NCBI GenBank assembly: GCA_030841245.1
Contig: JAVEDG010000150.1
Coordinates: 1 to 9,501 of the forward strand
DNA from: Actinomycetota bacterium
GTDB taxonomy: Bacteria; Actinomycetota; Actinomycetes; JACCUZ01
Reading direction: 5' to 3'
Length of the DNA: 9,501 nt
Positions within the stretch are counted from its first letter, which is position 1. The number at the start of each line of letters is the position of its first letter. The notes below the pieces were generated by a model. That model was given only the letters and a program-made list of their open reading frames with translations. It did no database searches and was not told where the DNA came from. The position numbers and the translations under genes are program-made. This document shows positions 1-6,108 of the stretch, piece by piece.

Positions 1-12
1 AGCGTGAACCAC

Positions 13-73
13 GAGGACCTCCGAGGTCGGTGAGAAGCCGTCAGACAGCTCCACACCTCACTCGGAGGTCCTC
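13..73. repeat. Perfect 13-bp inverted repeat, nested hairpins
   Basis: The arms GAGGACCTCCGAG (13-25) and CTCGGAGGTCCTC (61-73) are exact reverse complements with 35 bases between them. Inside, TGAG (31-34) can also pair with CTCA (57-60), lengthening the stem across a five-base bulge. Each arm can instead fold on itself: GACCTC/GAGGTC at 16-28 with a one-base loop, and ACCTC/GAGGT at 55-69 with a five-base loop. The element lies just past the stop of the leftward methyltransferase gene, so it may end that transcript or one arriving from the left. No T-run follows on either strand, so a classical intrinsic terminator is not shown. A protein-binding operator is the alternative. No gene is visible in 1-128. 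Confidence 0.6.
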
Positions 74-128
74 ATCAGATCAAGATCATTCAGTCGCCCG
101 AGTGCACCAACCTCCCGGGGCAGAACAA

Positions 129-1136
129 CTAGAGCCGGTGGGATCCCTCACGATCACCGGTCATGAAAGGCGGGGGCAGCCGGCCACCGACCGACTGCAG
201 CAGCCAGCCGAAGTCGCCGAGGCCGCCCGTTTCCGTGAGCTCGGCCAGCTCGCCGCCGCGTGAGAGCCCGAGCAGGTAGTCGGCCGGGGCAGTCCTGGCC
301 AGGTCCGGTCGCGGCCGTTCGACCTCACCGAGCAGGGCTGACAGGGCATGCCGCTGGTCGGTCAGGACCGTCGCCGTGGCACCCGCGGCTGTCCCGGCTG
401 CGGAGCAGGCGTCCAGTGCCACGTGGCTGGTGATGTCGCACGATCCGTCGGGCACAGCCGGCACCAGGCGACCGGCGCGGTACGCCGTGAGGGTGCCCGT
501 CGGCGGACGGCCGGCCCGGACGTGGTGGTAGTCGACGGCCAGGGCCACTCCGCCACCCGGCAGCGACCCGATCGCCTGCGCCCACGCCTCGTCGCGCGGC
601 CGGCCGATCTCGGCTCGATCGCCCACCTCACGTAGCGGCCACCACCGGTCCAGCCAGTCGAGGTCCACCTGACTGGGTTCACCTCCGAGCGACTCCTCGC
701 CCGTCTCCGGGTCGACCCGCACCAGTCGAGTGCCCTCCTCGGTTCGTACGACGACGTCGACCGGCACGTTGTCCAGCCACTCGTTGGCCACCAGCAACGC
801 CGAGCCGAGGTCGGGCAGCCCGCCCAGCTCGTGCAGCCAGGTCACGTCGTCCGGCAGGTCGCGCGGCCGGCCGGCGACCTCGACGCCGACCAGGGCGAGC
901 CCGTCGTCGAGCGCGCGCAGCGCCAGCAACAGCTCGCCGCGACCGGCGCCGACGTCGACGACGCGGCGCAACCCCGCCGAGTCCGCGAGCGCAGCGACGG
1001 CTGCCGCGAACAGCGGTGACGCGTGCGCCGAGGTCCGGAAGTGGGCGGCCGGGCCGGGATCACGGAGGTAGAAGCCGTCCTCGCCGTACAGCGCGCGCTC
1101 GGTCGCCTCCCGCCAGCCGACCGGATCCACGAGCAC
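129..1136 (-). CDS. MidA/NDUFAF7-family SAM-dependent methyltransferase (COG1565)
   Basis: The product is a class I SAM-dependent methyltransferase of 335 residues. It opens with the family's WREATERALYGEDGFY block (residues 8-23). A glycine-rich SAM-binding motif DVGAGRGELL follows at 61-70, then the family signature ANEWLDNVPVD near 117-127, an AVDYHHV strand at 200-206, and TGTLTAYRAG and DITSHV segments near 213-222 and 234-239. The eukaryotic relative NDUFAF7 methylates an arginine of complex I subunit NDUFS2 (NuoD in bacteria); whether this bacterial protein does the same is unknown. The GTG at 1136 was chosen because AGGG lies about 7 bases upstream; a second in-frame GTG at 1130 is also possible. 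Reading the frame further upstream only enters the antisense of the next gene. It is divergent from the DUF2520/pan operon. Family assignment is secure; substrate is not. Confidence 0.87.
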   Translation of the reverse strand: MLVDPVGWREATERALYGEDGFYLRDPGPAAHFRTSAHASPLFAAAVAALADSAGLRRVVDVGAGRGELLLALRALDDGLALVGVEVAGRPRDLPDDVTWLHELGGLPDLGSALLVANEWLDNVPVDVVVRTEEGTRLVRVDPETGEESLGGEPSQVDLDWLDRWWPLREVGDRAEIGRPRDEAWAQAIGSLPGGGVALAVDYHHVRAGRPPTGTLTAYRAGRLVPAVPDGSCDITSHVALDACSAAGTAAGATATVLTDQRHALSALLGEVERPRPDLARTAPADYLLGLSRGGELAELTETGGLGDFGWLLQSVGGRLPPPFMTGDREGSHRL

Positions 1137-1173
1137 GAGTCTGCCCTGCGACCGGCGCCGGCGACCCGCGTCG

Positions 1174-1179
1174 TACGCT
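1174..1179 (+). promoter_or_regulatory. Candidate -10 element for the DUF2520-panC-coaX operon
   Basis: TACGCT matches the actinobacterial TANNNT -10 pattern and lies 41 bases before the TTG start at 1221, inside the 84-bp divergent gap (1137-1220). No convincing TTGACA-like -35 is seen. I found no equally good -10 for the leftward methyltransferase gene. This is a pattern match only. Confidence 0.3.
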
Positions 1180-1220
1180 GATCGCGCCCGTCCGGTACCC
1201 GACAAGGACTGGAACGACTC

Positions 1221-2126
1221 TTGGACACCGATCCCAGCGCGCGCCCGGCGCGCCTTGCCGTCGGCATCGTCGGCGCCGGTCGGGTGGGTGCCGTCGTGGG
1301 AGCGGCCTTGCGGCAGGCCGGGCACGAGGTGGTCGCCGTCTCGGGCGTCTCCGACGCGTCGCGGTCCCGTGCCCGGACGTTGCTCCCCGGCGTACCCGTG
1401 CTGCCGCCGCCCGACGTCGTGGACCGCAGCGAGCTCGCCGTGCTGGCCGTGCCCGACGACGTGCTGGCCGGGCTGGTCGACGGCCTGGTCGCCGCCGGTG
1501 TCGTGCGGGCCGGCCAGCTGCTGGCCCACACCAGCGGCCGGTTCGGTGCCGGGGTCCTCGACGCGGCCACCCGGGCGGGCGCGCTGCCGCTCGCGCTGCA
1601 CCCGGTGATGACCTTCACCGGCCGCGCGGAGGACGTCACCCGGCTCGCCGGTGCGTCCTTCGGCGTGACGGCCCCCGACCCGCTGCGCCCGATCGCCGAG
1701 GCGCTCGTGGTCGAGATGGGAGGGGAACCGCAGTGGGTGCCCGAGGACCTCCGGGTGCTCTACCACGCGGCTCTGGCCGGCGGGGCCAACCACCTGACCA
1801 CCTTGGTCAACGAGTCCGTCGACCTGTTGCGCCGGTGCGGCGTCGAGGAGCCGGCCAGGATGCTGGCGCCGCTGCTCGGTGCGGCGCTGGACAACGCGCT
1901 GCGCTCCGGTGACGCCGCTCTCACCGGGCCGGTGGCGCGAGGCGACGCGGGGACGGTGGCCGCGCACCTGCGCGAGCTCGCGCGGGTGTCGCCCGAGGGG
2001 CTCGCGGCGTACGTCGCGCTCGCCCGCCTGACCGCCGACCGGGCGCTGGCAGCCGGCCTGCTCAAGCCGGAGGCTGCCGAGGCGCTGCTCGACGTCCTGA
2101 CGATCAGGCAAGGGGGCTACCCGTGA
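1221..2126 (+). CDS. Rossmann-like/DUF2520 oxidoreductase; candidate ketopantoate reductase (PanG-like)
   Basis: The protein has 301 residues. An N-terminal NAD(P)-binding Rossmann domain carries GIVGAGRVG at 15-23, AVPDD at 76-80, HTSG at 103-106 and HPVMTFTG at 127-134. A helical DUF2520 domain follows with YHAALAGGAN (181-190) and LTGPVARGD (234-242). This is the architecture of Rv3603c-type proteins next to panC in actinobacteria. Francisella PanG, a third class of ketopantoate reductase, is to my recollection of the same family, so NADPH-dependent reduction of 2-ketopantoate to pantoate is a reasonable guess. The TTG start is favoured because GGAA sits 6 bases and AAGGA 12 bases upstream, and the next in-frame candidates fall inside the Rossmann motif. 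Its stop overlaps the panC start by 4 bp, implying translational coupling. Fold is certain; reaction is inferred. Confidence 0.85.
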   Translation: MDTDPSARPARLAVGIVGAGRVGAVVGAALRQAGHEVVAVSGVSDASRSRARTLLPGVPVLPPPDVVDRSELAVLAVPDDVLAGLVDGLVAAGVVRAGQLLAHTSGRFGAGVLDAATRAGALPLALHPVMTFTGRAEDVTRLAGASFGVTAPDPLRPIAEALVVEMGGEPQWVPEDLRVLYHAALAGGANHLTTLVNESVDLLRRCGVEEPARMLAPLLGAALDNALRSGDAALTGPVARGDAGTVAAHLRELARVSPEGLAAYVALARLTADRALAAGLLKPEAAEALLDVLTIRQGGYP

Positions 2127-2977
2127 CCACCCGGTTGCTGCACACGCGAGCCCAGCTGCGCGCCGCCCTCGGCAACCGCTCCGGCGAGGTCGGCGTGGTG
2201 ATGACGATGGGCGCGTTGCACGACGGGCACCGCGAGCTGATCCGCGTGGCCCGGCGCCGCTGCGACGTCATCGTCGTGACCGACTTCCTCAACCCGCTGC
2301 AGTTCGCCCCCGACGAGGACCTCTCGCGCTACCCGCGAACCCTCGACGCGGACCTGGCGCTGTGCTCCGAGGAGTCGGTCGATGTCCTGTTCGCACCCGA
2401 CGTGGCCGAGGTCTATGCCAGCGGGGAGCCGCAGGTGCGCGTCCTGGCCGGGCCGCTCGGCGACGTGCTCGAGGGCGCCTCCCGCCCTGGCCACTTCGAC
2501 GGGGTGCTGACCGTCGTCGCCAAGCTGCTGCACATCACCCGGCCGGACGTCGCCTACTTCGGTCAGAAGGACGCGCAGCAGCTGCTGCTCATCCGCCGGA
2601 TGGTCGACGACCTGGACTTCCCGGTCCAGGTGGTCGCCGTGCCGACCGTGCGCGAGCCGAGTGGGCTGGCGCTGTCGAGCCGCAACGGCTACCTCGACGA
2701 GGACGACCGCGTGGTCGCCGTGGTCCTGTCCCGATCGTTGTCCGCAGCCGCCGCGGTCGCCGCCGACGGGCCCGTGGCTGTCCTGACCACCGCCCGGGAG
2801 GTGCTCGACGCCCAGCCGGCGCTCGGGCTCGACTACGTGGCGCTGGTGGACCCGATTACCCTGCGCGACGTCGGGCCCGGTTTCGCCGGCACGGCACTGC
2901 TCGCGCTCGCCGCCAAGGTGGGCAGGACCAGGCTGATCGACAATGCCGAGATCGAGCTCGGGAGCGCCGATGGCTGA
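2123..2977 (+). CDS. panC: Pantothenate synthetase (pantoate--beta-alanine ligase)
   Basis: PanC condenses pantoate with beta-alanine, using ATP and a pantoyl-adenylate intermediate, to form pantothenate in the cytosol. The 284-residue protein carries the nucleotidyl-transferase HxGH signature within MTMGALHDGH (27-36). It also has NPLQFAPDEDLSRYPRT (57-73), LEGASRPGHFDGV (116-128), FGQKDAQQ with the conserved Lys149 (146-153), and VREPSGLALSSRN (176-188). The C-terminal domain with DYVALVDP and ALAAKVGRTRLIDN is complete. Length is normal for the family. The GTG start overlaps the upstream stop (GTGA) and is preceded by a strong AAGGGGG at 2110-2116. One deviation: the usual Pro of the PTMG motif is Met27. 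The gene is in an operon with the DUF2520 gene and coaX. Confidence 0.97.
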   Translation: MTTRLLHTRAQLRAALGNRSGEVGVVMTMGALHDGHRELIRVARRRCDVIVVTDFLNPLQFAPDEDLSRYPRTLDADLALCSEESVDVLFAPDVAEVYASGEPQVRVLAGPLGDVLEGASRPGHFDGVLTVVAKLLHITRPDVAYFGQKDAQQLLLIRRMVDDLDFPVQVVAVPTVREPSGLALSSRNGYLDEDDRVVAVVLSRSLSAAAAVAADGPVAVLTTAREVLDAQPALGLDYVALVDPITLRDVGPGFAGTALLALAAKVGRTRLIDNAEIELGSADG

Positions 2978-2989
2978 CGAGGTCGCCTG

Positions 2990-3769
2990 ATGCTGCTCGC
3001 CATCGACGTCGGCAACACCCACACCGTGCTCGGCCTGTTCGACGGCGACGAGCTGGTCGAGCACTGGCGGGTCTCGACCGAGGCTCACCGCACGGCCGAC
3101 GAGATCGCCGTGGTGCTGCGCGGTCTGCTCGGCCAGCACGCCGGCCCCGGCTGGGCGGTCGACGGGATCGCGCTGTGCTCGACGGTGCCCTCGGTGCTGC
3201 ACGAGATGCGCGAGATGACCGGCCGCTACTACCCCGACGTGCCGGCGGTGATCGTGGAGCCGGGGGTGCGCACCGGCGTACCGGTGCTCACCGACAACCC
3301 CAAGGAGGTCGGGACCGACCGGGTCCTCAACGCGCTGGCCGCGGTCACACTGGTGGGCGGCCCGTGCATCGTCGTGGACTTCGGGACCGCCACGACGTTC
3401 GACGCCATCTCCGCCAAGGGGGAGTACCTCGGCGGCGCGATAGCGCCGGGCATCGAGATCTCGGTCGAGGCCCTCGGCAGGCGTGGCGCCCAGCTGCGCC
3501 GAGTCGAGCTGGCGCGCCCGCGCTCGGTCGTCGGCCGCAACACGGTGGAGGCGCTGCAGGCGGGCATCCTCTACGGGTTCGCCGGGCAGGTCGACGGTGT
3601 CGTGGACCGGATGTCGGCCGTGCTCTCGGACGACCCGGACGACGTCACGGTGATCGCGACCGGTGGGCTGGCCCCGCTGGTCATCGAGGAGGCGGCCACC
3701 ATCGACCGGTACGAGCCATGGCTGACCCTGGTCGGCCTGCGGCTGGTCTTCGAGCGCAACCGCACCTGA
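2990..3769 (+). CDS. coaX: Type III pantothenate kinase
   Basis: CoaX phosphorylates pantothenate to 4'-phosphopantothenate, the first committed step of CoA synthesis. Its 259 residues show the ASKHA-fold phosphate-binding motif DVGNT at 6-10, NPKEVGTDR at 103-111 with the conserved Asp110, VDFGTATTFD at 129-138 and GGAIAPG at 148-154. The late ATGGLAP segment of the family is also present. Only 12 bases separate it from the panC stop, with GAGG at 2980-2983 as ribosome-binding site, so it is the third gene of the CoA-precursor operon. In M. tuberculosis panD lies between panC and coaX; here there is no room for it. The protein looks intact. Confidence 0.96.
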   Translation: MLLAIDVGNTHTVLGLFDGDELVEHWRVSTEAHRTADEIAVVLRGLLGQHAGPGWAVDGIALCSTVPSVLHEMREMTGRYYPDVPAVIVEPGVRTGVPVLTDNPKEVGTDRVLNALAAVTLVGGPCIVVDFGTATTFDAISAKGEYLGGAIAPGIEISVEALGRRGAQLRRVELARPRSVVGRNTVEALQAGILYGFAGQVDGVVDRMSAVLSDDPDDVTVIATGGLAPLVIEEAATIDRYEPWLTLVGLRLVFERNRT

Positions 3770-3773
3770 CGGG

Positions 3774-3840
3774 CCAGCGACTGGCGAGTTCTGGCCGCTC
3801 CGACCCGGCCCAGACCGACCAGAACTCGCCACTCGTGGCG
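3774..3840 (+). terminator. Large coaX-lysS intergenic hairpin with two competing small hairpins
   Basis: TGGCGAGTTCTGG (3782-3794) and CCAGAACTCGCCA (3819-3831) are exact 13-bp inverted arms around a 24-base loop, and further bases inside the loop can pair. The left arm overlaps a small hairpin CCAG-CGA-CTGG (3774-3784). The right arm overlaps the perfect palindrome CGCCAC-TC-GTGGCG (3827-3840). The large stem and the flanking stems therefore exclude each other. It begins 4 bases after the coaX stop and ends 43 bases before the putative lysS -10, so termination of the CoA operon is the simplest role. There is no T-run. A repetitive extragenic palindrome is the alternative. Confidence 0.55.
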
Positions 3841-3883
3841 GGGTCGGGGCCAACGGGCTGGGCGCCCGGCCGGGTCGGCTCGG

Positions 3884-3889
3884 TAACCT
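3884..3889 (+). promoter_or_regulatory. -10 element of a probable leaderless lysS promoter
   Basis: TAACCT fits TANNNT. Seven bases after its last T lies the GTG at 3897, the usual distance from a -10 to the transcription start, so the mRNA would begin with the start codon itself. Consistent with this, no Shine-Dalgarno sequence precedes either GTG (3891 or 3897). Leaderless transcripts are frequent in actinobacteria. No clear -35 is visible, which is common for such promoters. Confidence 0.5.
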
Positions 3890-3896
3890 CGTGCAG

Positions 3897-5408
3897 GTGA
3901 GCGACGCGGCTGACCCCACGGCGTACGACGACCTGCCGGAGCAGATGCGCGTACGCCGGGAGAAGCTCGACCGGCTGCGCGCGCAGGGACGCGACCCGTA
4001 CCCCCTCGGCTTCCCCCGGACCATCACCATTGCCGAGCTGCGGGCGGCCCACCCCGACCTGGGGCCCGACGAGAAGACCGGCGAGCGGGTCGGGATCGTG
4101 GGGCGCGTGGTGCTCTCCCGCGTCGGGGGCAGGCTGTGCTTCGCCTCGTTGCGCGACGGCACGGGTGAGATCCAGGTGATGCTCTCGCTCGACCGGCTCG
4201 GCGAGGACGAGCTGGCGGCGTGGAAGTCCGACGTCGATCTCGGCGACCACGTCGGCGTCGAGGGCGAGGTCGTGACCTCGCGCCGCGGGGAGCTGTCGGT
4301 GCTCGCCGACAGGTGGGTGATGACGTCGAAGGCGCTGCGGCCGCTGCCCGACAAGCACAAGGGCCTCTCCGACCCGGAGACGAGGGTTCGGCTGCGCTAC
4401 GTCGACCTGGCCGTCAACGCCGAGTCGCGCGACATGGTGCGGGCCAAGGGCGCCTTGCTCCGGTCGCTGCGCGAGACGTTCGACCGGCAGGGATACCTCG
4501 AGGTCGAGACGCCGTTGCTGCAGCCGCTGCACGGCGGGGCGACGGCACGACCGTTCGTCACGCACCTCAACGCGTTCGACATGCCGCTCTACCTGCGGAT
4601 CGCGACCGAGCTCTACCTCAAGCGGCTGGTGGTCGGCGGCATCGAGCGGGTCTACGAGATCGGCCGGGTGTTCCGCAACGAGGGCATCGACTCGACGCAC
4701 AGCCCGGAGTTCACCGAGATCGAGGCGTACGCCGCGTACGGCGACCAGTCGTCGATCGCCGAGCTCACGCGCGACCTCGTCGTCGACGCCGCCCGGGCGC
4801 TCGACTCGACGGTCGTGCCGGACGACCGGGGCGGCGAGACGGACCTGACCGCGCCCTGGCGCTGGCTGCCGATCCACCAGGCGGTGGCCGAGGCTGTCGG
4901 CGAGGACGTCACCACCGAGACCCCCATCGAGCTGCTGCGCAAGATCGCCGGACGGCACGACGTGGCGCTGCAGCCGGGCTGGGACAGCGGCGAGATCGTC
5001 CTCGAGCTCTACGAGAAGCTCGTCGAGCACACCCTCGTCGCACCCACCTTCGTCTGCGACTACCCCGAGTCGGTGCGACCGCTGGCCCGGCCGCACCGGT
5101 CGAAGCCAGGGCTGGTGGAGGCCTGGGACCTGGTCATCGGTGGCGTCGAGATCGGCGTCGGCTACTCCGAGCTGGTCGACCCGGTCGAGCAGCGGGCGCG
5201 CCTGGTCGAGCAGTCGGTCAAGGCGGCCGGCGGTGACCCCGAGGCCATGGCGCTCGACGAGGACTTCCTGCGGGCGCTCGAGTTCGGTGCTCCGCCGATG
5301 GGCGGCATGGGGATGGGCGTCGACCGGCTGCTGCGGCTGCTGACCGGCGCCCCCAGCGTCCGCGACACCATCGCCTTCCCGCTGCTCAAGCCCGAAGGTG
5401 GTCGATGA
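3897..5408 (+). CDS. lysS: Lysyl-tRNA synthetase, class II (LysX-like catalytic type, no MprF domain)
   Basis: The enzyme charges tRNA-Lys with lysine. From the GTG at 3897 it has 503 residues. Residues 65-150 look like the OB-fold anticodon-binding domain. The class II core contains motif 1 GYLEVETP (199-206), GGATARPFVTHLNAFD (213-228), ELYLKR (238-243), motif 2 RNEGIDSTHSPEF (260-272) and motif 3 GMGMGVDRLL (471-480). The lysine-pocket residues Glu238, Glu276, Tyr278 and Glu425 are present. However, the Asn of the usual GNGFSE segment is Val421 (GVGYSELVD). The C-terminal sequence (GDPEAMALDEDFLRALEF) resembles the synthetase part of actinobacterial LysX, but the membrane MprF half is absent. 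An in-frame GTG at 3891 would add two residues; 3897 is preferred from the leaderless promoter. It is coupled by a 4-bp overlap to the next small gene. Confidence 0.93.
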   Translation: MSDAADPTAYDDLPEQMRVRREKLDRLRAQGRDPYPLGFPRTITIAELRAAHPDLGPDEKTGERVGIVGRVVLSRVGGRLCFASLRDGTGEIQVMLSLDRLGEDELAAWKSDVDLGDHVGVEGEVVTSRRGELSVLADRWVMTSKALRPLPDKHKGLSDPETRVRLRYVDLAVNAESRDMVRAKGALLRSLRETFDRQGYLEVETPLLQPLHGGATARPFVTHLNAFDMPLYLRIATELYLKRLVVGGIERVYEIGRVFRNEGIDSTHSPEFTEIEAYAAYGDQSSIAELTRDLVVDAARALDSTVVPDDRGGETDLTAPWRWLPIHQAVAEAVGEDVTTETPIELLRKIAGRHDVALQPGWDSGEIVLELYEKLVEHTLVAPTFVCDYPESVRPLARPHRSKPGLVEAWDLVIGGVEIGVGYSELVDPVEQRARLVEQSVKAAGGDPEAMALDEDFLRALEFGAPPMGGMGMGVDRLLRLLTGAPSVRDTIAFPLLKPEGGR

Positions 5409-5647
5409 GCGACATCGCTGCCCTGGCCCCGCCCGTCGTGGCCGCCGTCGCCTGCTTCTTCCTGGTCCGAGGCATCTACCGGTTCCTCCAGCGCGAGGAG
5501 GCCGACGAGGCCAGGGCCTCGCTCGACCCCCGTCCCGCGGTGCCCGACCCCGGGCAGTCGCCCGGGACCGACGCAGCAGCGCTTCCTGCCGACATCGCCG
5601 TGGTCCCCGTCGCGCGCGAGCCCGACGAGAGCGAGTCCACCGGCTGA
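5405..5647 (+). CDS. Small single-span membrane protein, unknown function
   Basis: I do not recognise a family. The 80-residue product has one hydrophobic segment (about residues 4-22, rich in Ala, Val and Phe). A basic-aromatic stretch RGIYRFLQR (22-30) follows, then an acidic patch EEADEA (31-36) and a Pro-, Ala- and Asp-rich tail without predicted structure. By the positive-inside rule the tail would face the cytoplasm. No lipobox or signal-peptidase site is evident; Cys17 lies inside the hydrophobic segment. The ATG overlaps the lysS stop as ATGA, the strongest evidence that it is real, since such overlaps indicate translational coupling. M. tuberculosis also has a small hypothetical gene (Rv3599c) beside lysS, but on the coaX side, so homology is not implied. 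Confidence 0.75.
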   Translation: MSDIAALAPPVVAAVACFFLVRGIYRFLQREEADEARASLDPRPAVPDPGQSPGTDAAALPADIAVVPVAREPDESESTG

Positions 5648-5653
5648 CGGTTC

Positions 5654-5676
5654 CGGCAATTGTTCGCACAATGCCG
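5654..5676 (+). terminator. Stem-loop after the lysS operon
   Basis: CGGC-A-ATTGT (5654-5663) pairs with ACAATGCCG (5668-5676), giving nine pairs with one bulged A and a TCGC loop. It lies 6 bases past the stop of the small membrane protein gene and upstream of lsr2. It could end the lysS transcript or act as an operator for lsr2. No T-run follows. Confidence 0.4.
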
Positions 5677-5776
5677 CGAAATGGCAGTGGCTCGCGGCGA
5701 AATGCGGAATTGTTCCGGTGAATGGAATAGGGTCATCGAGACATTCACCATTCCGCTGAGCAAAGGAATTCCACCG
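5677..5776 (+). promoter_or_regulatory. AT-enriched lsr2 promoter region
   Basis: The gap before lsr2 (5651-5776) is about 53% G+C by my count, far below the flanking genes. It holds a TANNNT -10 candidate TAGGGT at 5728-5733, about 43 bases before the ATG, and several palindromes: CGGAA-TTG-TTCCG at 5705-5717, and GGTGAAT (5717-5723) with ATTCACC (5743-5749). Lsr2-family proteins bind AT-rich DNA, so autoregulation through this stretch is plausible but not shown. AAAGGA at 5762-5767 is a good ribosome-binding site for the ATG at 5777. Confidence 0.45.
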
Positions 5777-6100
5777 ATGGCGCAAAAGGTCCAGGTGATC
5801 CTTGAGGACGACATCGACGGGGGACCGGCCGAGAAGACTGTACGTTTCGGCGTCGACGGCGCGACCTACGAGATCGACCTGAACGCCAAGAACGCGAAGA
5901 AGATGCAGGACGCGTTCGCCCCGTACGTCGGCGCGGCCCGCAAGGTCGGGGGCCGCACCGGCGGCCGCCGCGGCCGGCGGCGCAGCGGGGACGGCCGGAC
6001 CGCCGAGATCCGCGAGTGGGCCCGCAAGCACGGGCACAAGGTCAACGAGCGCGGCCGCATCGCGGCCGACGTCGTCGCCGCCTACGACAAGGCGCACTAG
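5777..6100 (+). CDS. lsr2: Lsr2-family nucleoid-associated protein
   Basis: Lsr2 is the actinobacterial functional counterpart of H-NS: it dimerises, bridges DNA and silences AT-rich, often horizontally acquired, genes. The 107-residue protein starts MAQKVQVILEDDIDGG and carries the N-terminal dimerisation domain (about 1-55, including TVRFGVDGATYEIDL at 21-35). A long basic Gly/Arg linker follows (58-70, GGRTGGRRGRRRS). The C-terminal DNA-binding domain (about 73-107) includes IREWARKHGHKV and the minor-groove RGR motif at 92-94. Length is close to M. tuberculosis Lsr2. The ATG at 5777 has AAAGGA 9 bases upstream; earlier in-frame starts would run through the promoter gap. It is transcribed in the same direction as lysS and clpC but is separated from clpC here by three extra genes. 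Confidence 0.96.
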   Translation: MAQKVQVILEDDIDGGPAEKTVRFGVDGATYEIDLNAKNAKKMQDAFAPYVGAARKVGGRTGGRRGRRRSGDGRTAEIREWARKHGHKVNERGRIAADVVAAYDKAH

Positions 6101-6108
6101 CGACCGGC

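Noticed and set aside
1743..1753. Further copy of GAGGACCTCCG, shared with the inverted repeat at 13-73
   Set aside because: It is Glu-Asp-Leu-Arg coding sequence in the DUF2520 gene using preferred codons; no inverted partner nearby.
1016..1912. 298-codon rightward frame overlapping the DUF2520 gene
   Set aside because: Arg/Gly/Ala-rich out-of-frame translation; the DUF2520 frame has clear family motifs.
129..2111. Long leftward open frame of 660 codons extending through the DUF2520 gene
   Set aside because: Only the part from 1136 down to 129 has methyltransferase motifs; the rest is antisense of the DUF2520 gene with Arg/Gly/Gln-rich low-complexity translation.
2362..3900. 512-codon rightward frame overlapping panC and coaX
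   Set aside because: Arg-rich shadow in the wrong frame; panC and coaX are certain.
2117..4360. 747-codon leftward open frame
   Set aside because: It is antisense of panC, coaX and lysS, spans their intergenic hairpin, and its translation is compositionally biased with no recognisable domain.
3681..5669. 662-codon leftward open frame
   Set aside because: Antisense shadow of lysS and its neighbours caused by high GC at third positions; no domain.
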